NCBI RefSeq assembly: GCF_029227915.1
Contig: NC_079876.1
Location: 38,237,828 to 38,301,827, forward strand
DNA length: 64,000 nucleotides
Origin: Hydractinia symbiolongicarpus
Taxonomy: Eukaryota > Cnidaria > Hydrozoa > Anthoathecata > Hydractiniidae
Reading direction: 5' to 3'
Under the pieces are notes generated by a model. It saw only the letters and a list, made by a program, of their open reading frames with translations. It was not told the DNA's origin and searched no databases. Both the position numbers and the translations under genes were made by a program. This document shows, piece after piece, positions 63,871 to 64,000 of this stretch (position 1 is the first letter of the stretch; each line of letters starts with the position of its first letter).

Positions 63871-64000
63871 AGTATCAAGAAATACATGTCGGTACGAATA
63901 TGTGACACAACCGTTTAAACTCAAACGGACTGACACTGTTAGAAAGTCAATGAAATGTAGTTTTTGAAACTGTCGCTATTTCTTCAGCGCGCGATAACGG
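60277..64000. repeat. Zone 5: right-hand end of the window
   Basis: Monomer starts: 60277, 60650, 61023, 61396, 61769, 62141, 62514, 62887, 63260, 63632; the last unit is cut by the window end 3 bases short. Monomers alternate between GACATATTAATTTAAA, GACTTATTTACCTAAAC and GACTTTCTTATC types. Those at 62514 and 62887 closely resemble 27062 and 27435 about 35.45 kb away. The one at 63260 shares the rare AATTCCACAG (one C missing) with the monomer at 28180. The array clearly continues beyond the window. No gene is present. Confidence 0.88.

Larger units (their letters stand above)
1..64000 (+). repeat. Satellite DNA array, 172 head-to-tail monomers of about 372 bp
   Basis: The same sequence returns every 360-390 bases (mode 373) from the first to the last base, always in the same orientation. 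I set the monomer start at the GGATTGG that follows CTA; by this phase there are 172 starts and the last monomer lacks only its final 3 bases. Long tandem arrays of this kind are typical of eukaryotic constitutive heterochromatin. Nothing interrupts the array: no mobile element, inverted segment or unique DNA was seen. The monomer length is about twice 186 bp, close to a dinucleosome repeat, as in many satellites. The family is not one I recognise. Whether the array is centromeric, pericentromeric or subtelomeric cannot be told from sequence alone. The orientation given is arbitrary. Confidence 0.98.

Noticed and set aside
1-64000. CENP-B box in the monomer
   Set aside because: Neither strand of the consensus or the variants inspected matches the essential TTCG....A..CGGG pattern. 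The nearest candidates, around GTTTCGGCAATC and CCCGCAGTCAATCG, fail at core positions.
1-64000. CRISPR array
   Set aside because: The repeat is contiguous with a period of about 372 bp and has no unique spacers between short repeats.
1-64000. Ribosomal spacer, tRNA or other RNA gene repeats
   Set aside because: No rRNA or tRNA-like core was recognised in the monomer; the hairpins are short and not part of a cloverleaf.
1-64000. Transposon ends or target-site duplications within the array
   Set aside because: All length changes are explained by small indels (3, 11 and 13 bp, A-run length) or one out-of-register junction. No inserted foreign sequence was seen.

Overview
The whole window is one uninterrupted satellite DNA array. 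Reading from the first base, 172 head-to-tail copies of a monomer of about 372 bp (modal length 373, range 360-390) fill all 64,000 bases in one orientation. I found no gene, RNA gene, transposon, inversion, simple-repeat interruption or unique sequence. Each monomer carries stop codons in every frame, and the few 60-83-codon open frames are accidental readings through particular monomer variants. This is eukaryotic heterochromatin-type DNA (centromeric, pericentromeric, subtelomeric or another block), not bacterial or viral. I do not recognise the satellite family and cannot name the species. A hand count on one consensus gives about 38% G+C and about 17 CpG per monomer against about 14 expected. 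The lack of CpG depletion fits a lineage with little germline CpG methylation, for example many arthropods, better than a vertebrate or plant; this is inference only.

The array divides into five zones. Zone 1 (1-4838) has 6-A monomers with dimer and trimer organisation. Zone 2 (4839-24668) has shorter monomers, many with an 11-bp deletion, and contains the largest event: a tandem duplication of 7772 bp (21 monomers) with no difference found between copies. Zone 3 (24669-43486) has monomers of mostly 373-374 bp with a 7-A run. It contains a pentameric higher-order repeat of about 1868 bp, duplicated again as a 3735-bp decamer. Zone 4 (43487-60276) mixes zone 1-type and zone 3-type monomers and has a 1865-bp pentamer in two tandem copies plus a third, slightly diverged copy. 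Zone 5 (60277-64000) resembles zone 3 with a pentamer spacing of about 1864 bp.

No single higher-order repeat covers the window. Units of 1, 2, 3, 4, 5, 10 and 21 monomers occur side by side, as expected from repeated unequal exchange and patchy homogenisation. Five-monomer spacing recurs independently in zones 2, 3, 4 and 5. The most structured part of the monomer is a GC-rich core at offsets about +51 to +81 that can form alternative hairpins. In some subfamilies several substitutions each lengthen one stem, ending in a perfect 9-bp stem with a 3-nt loop. A second dyad cluster of alternating CCGTT and AACGG lies at +281 to +370. All positions were read by eye; percent identities were not computed.
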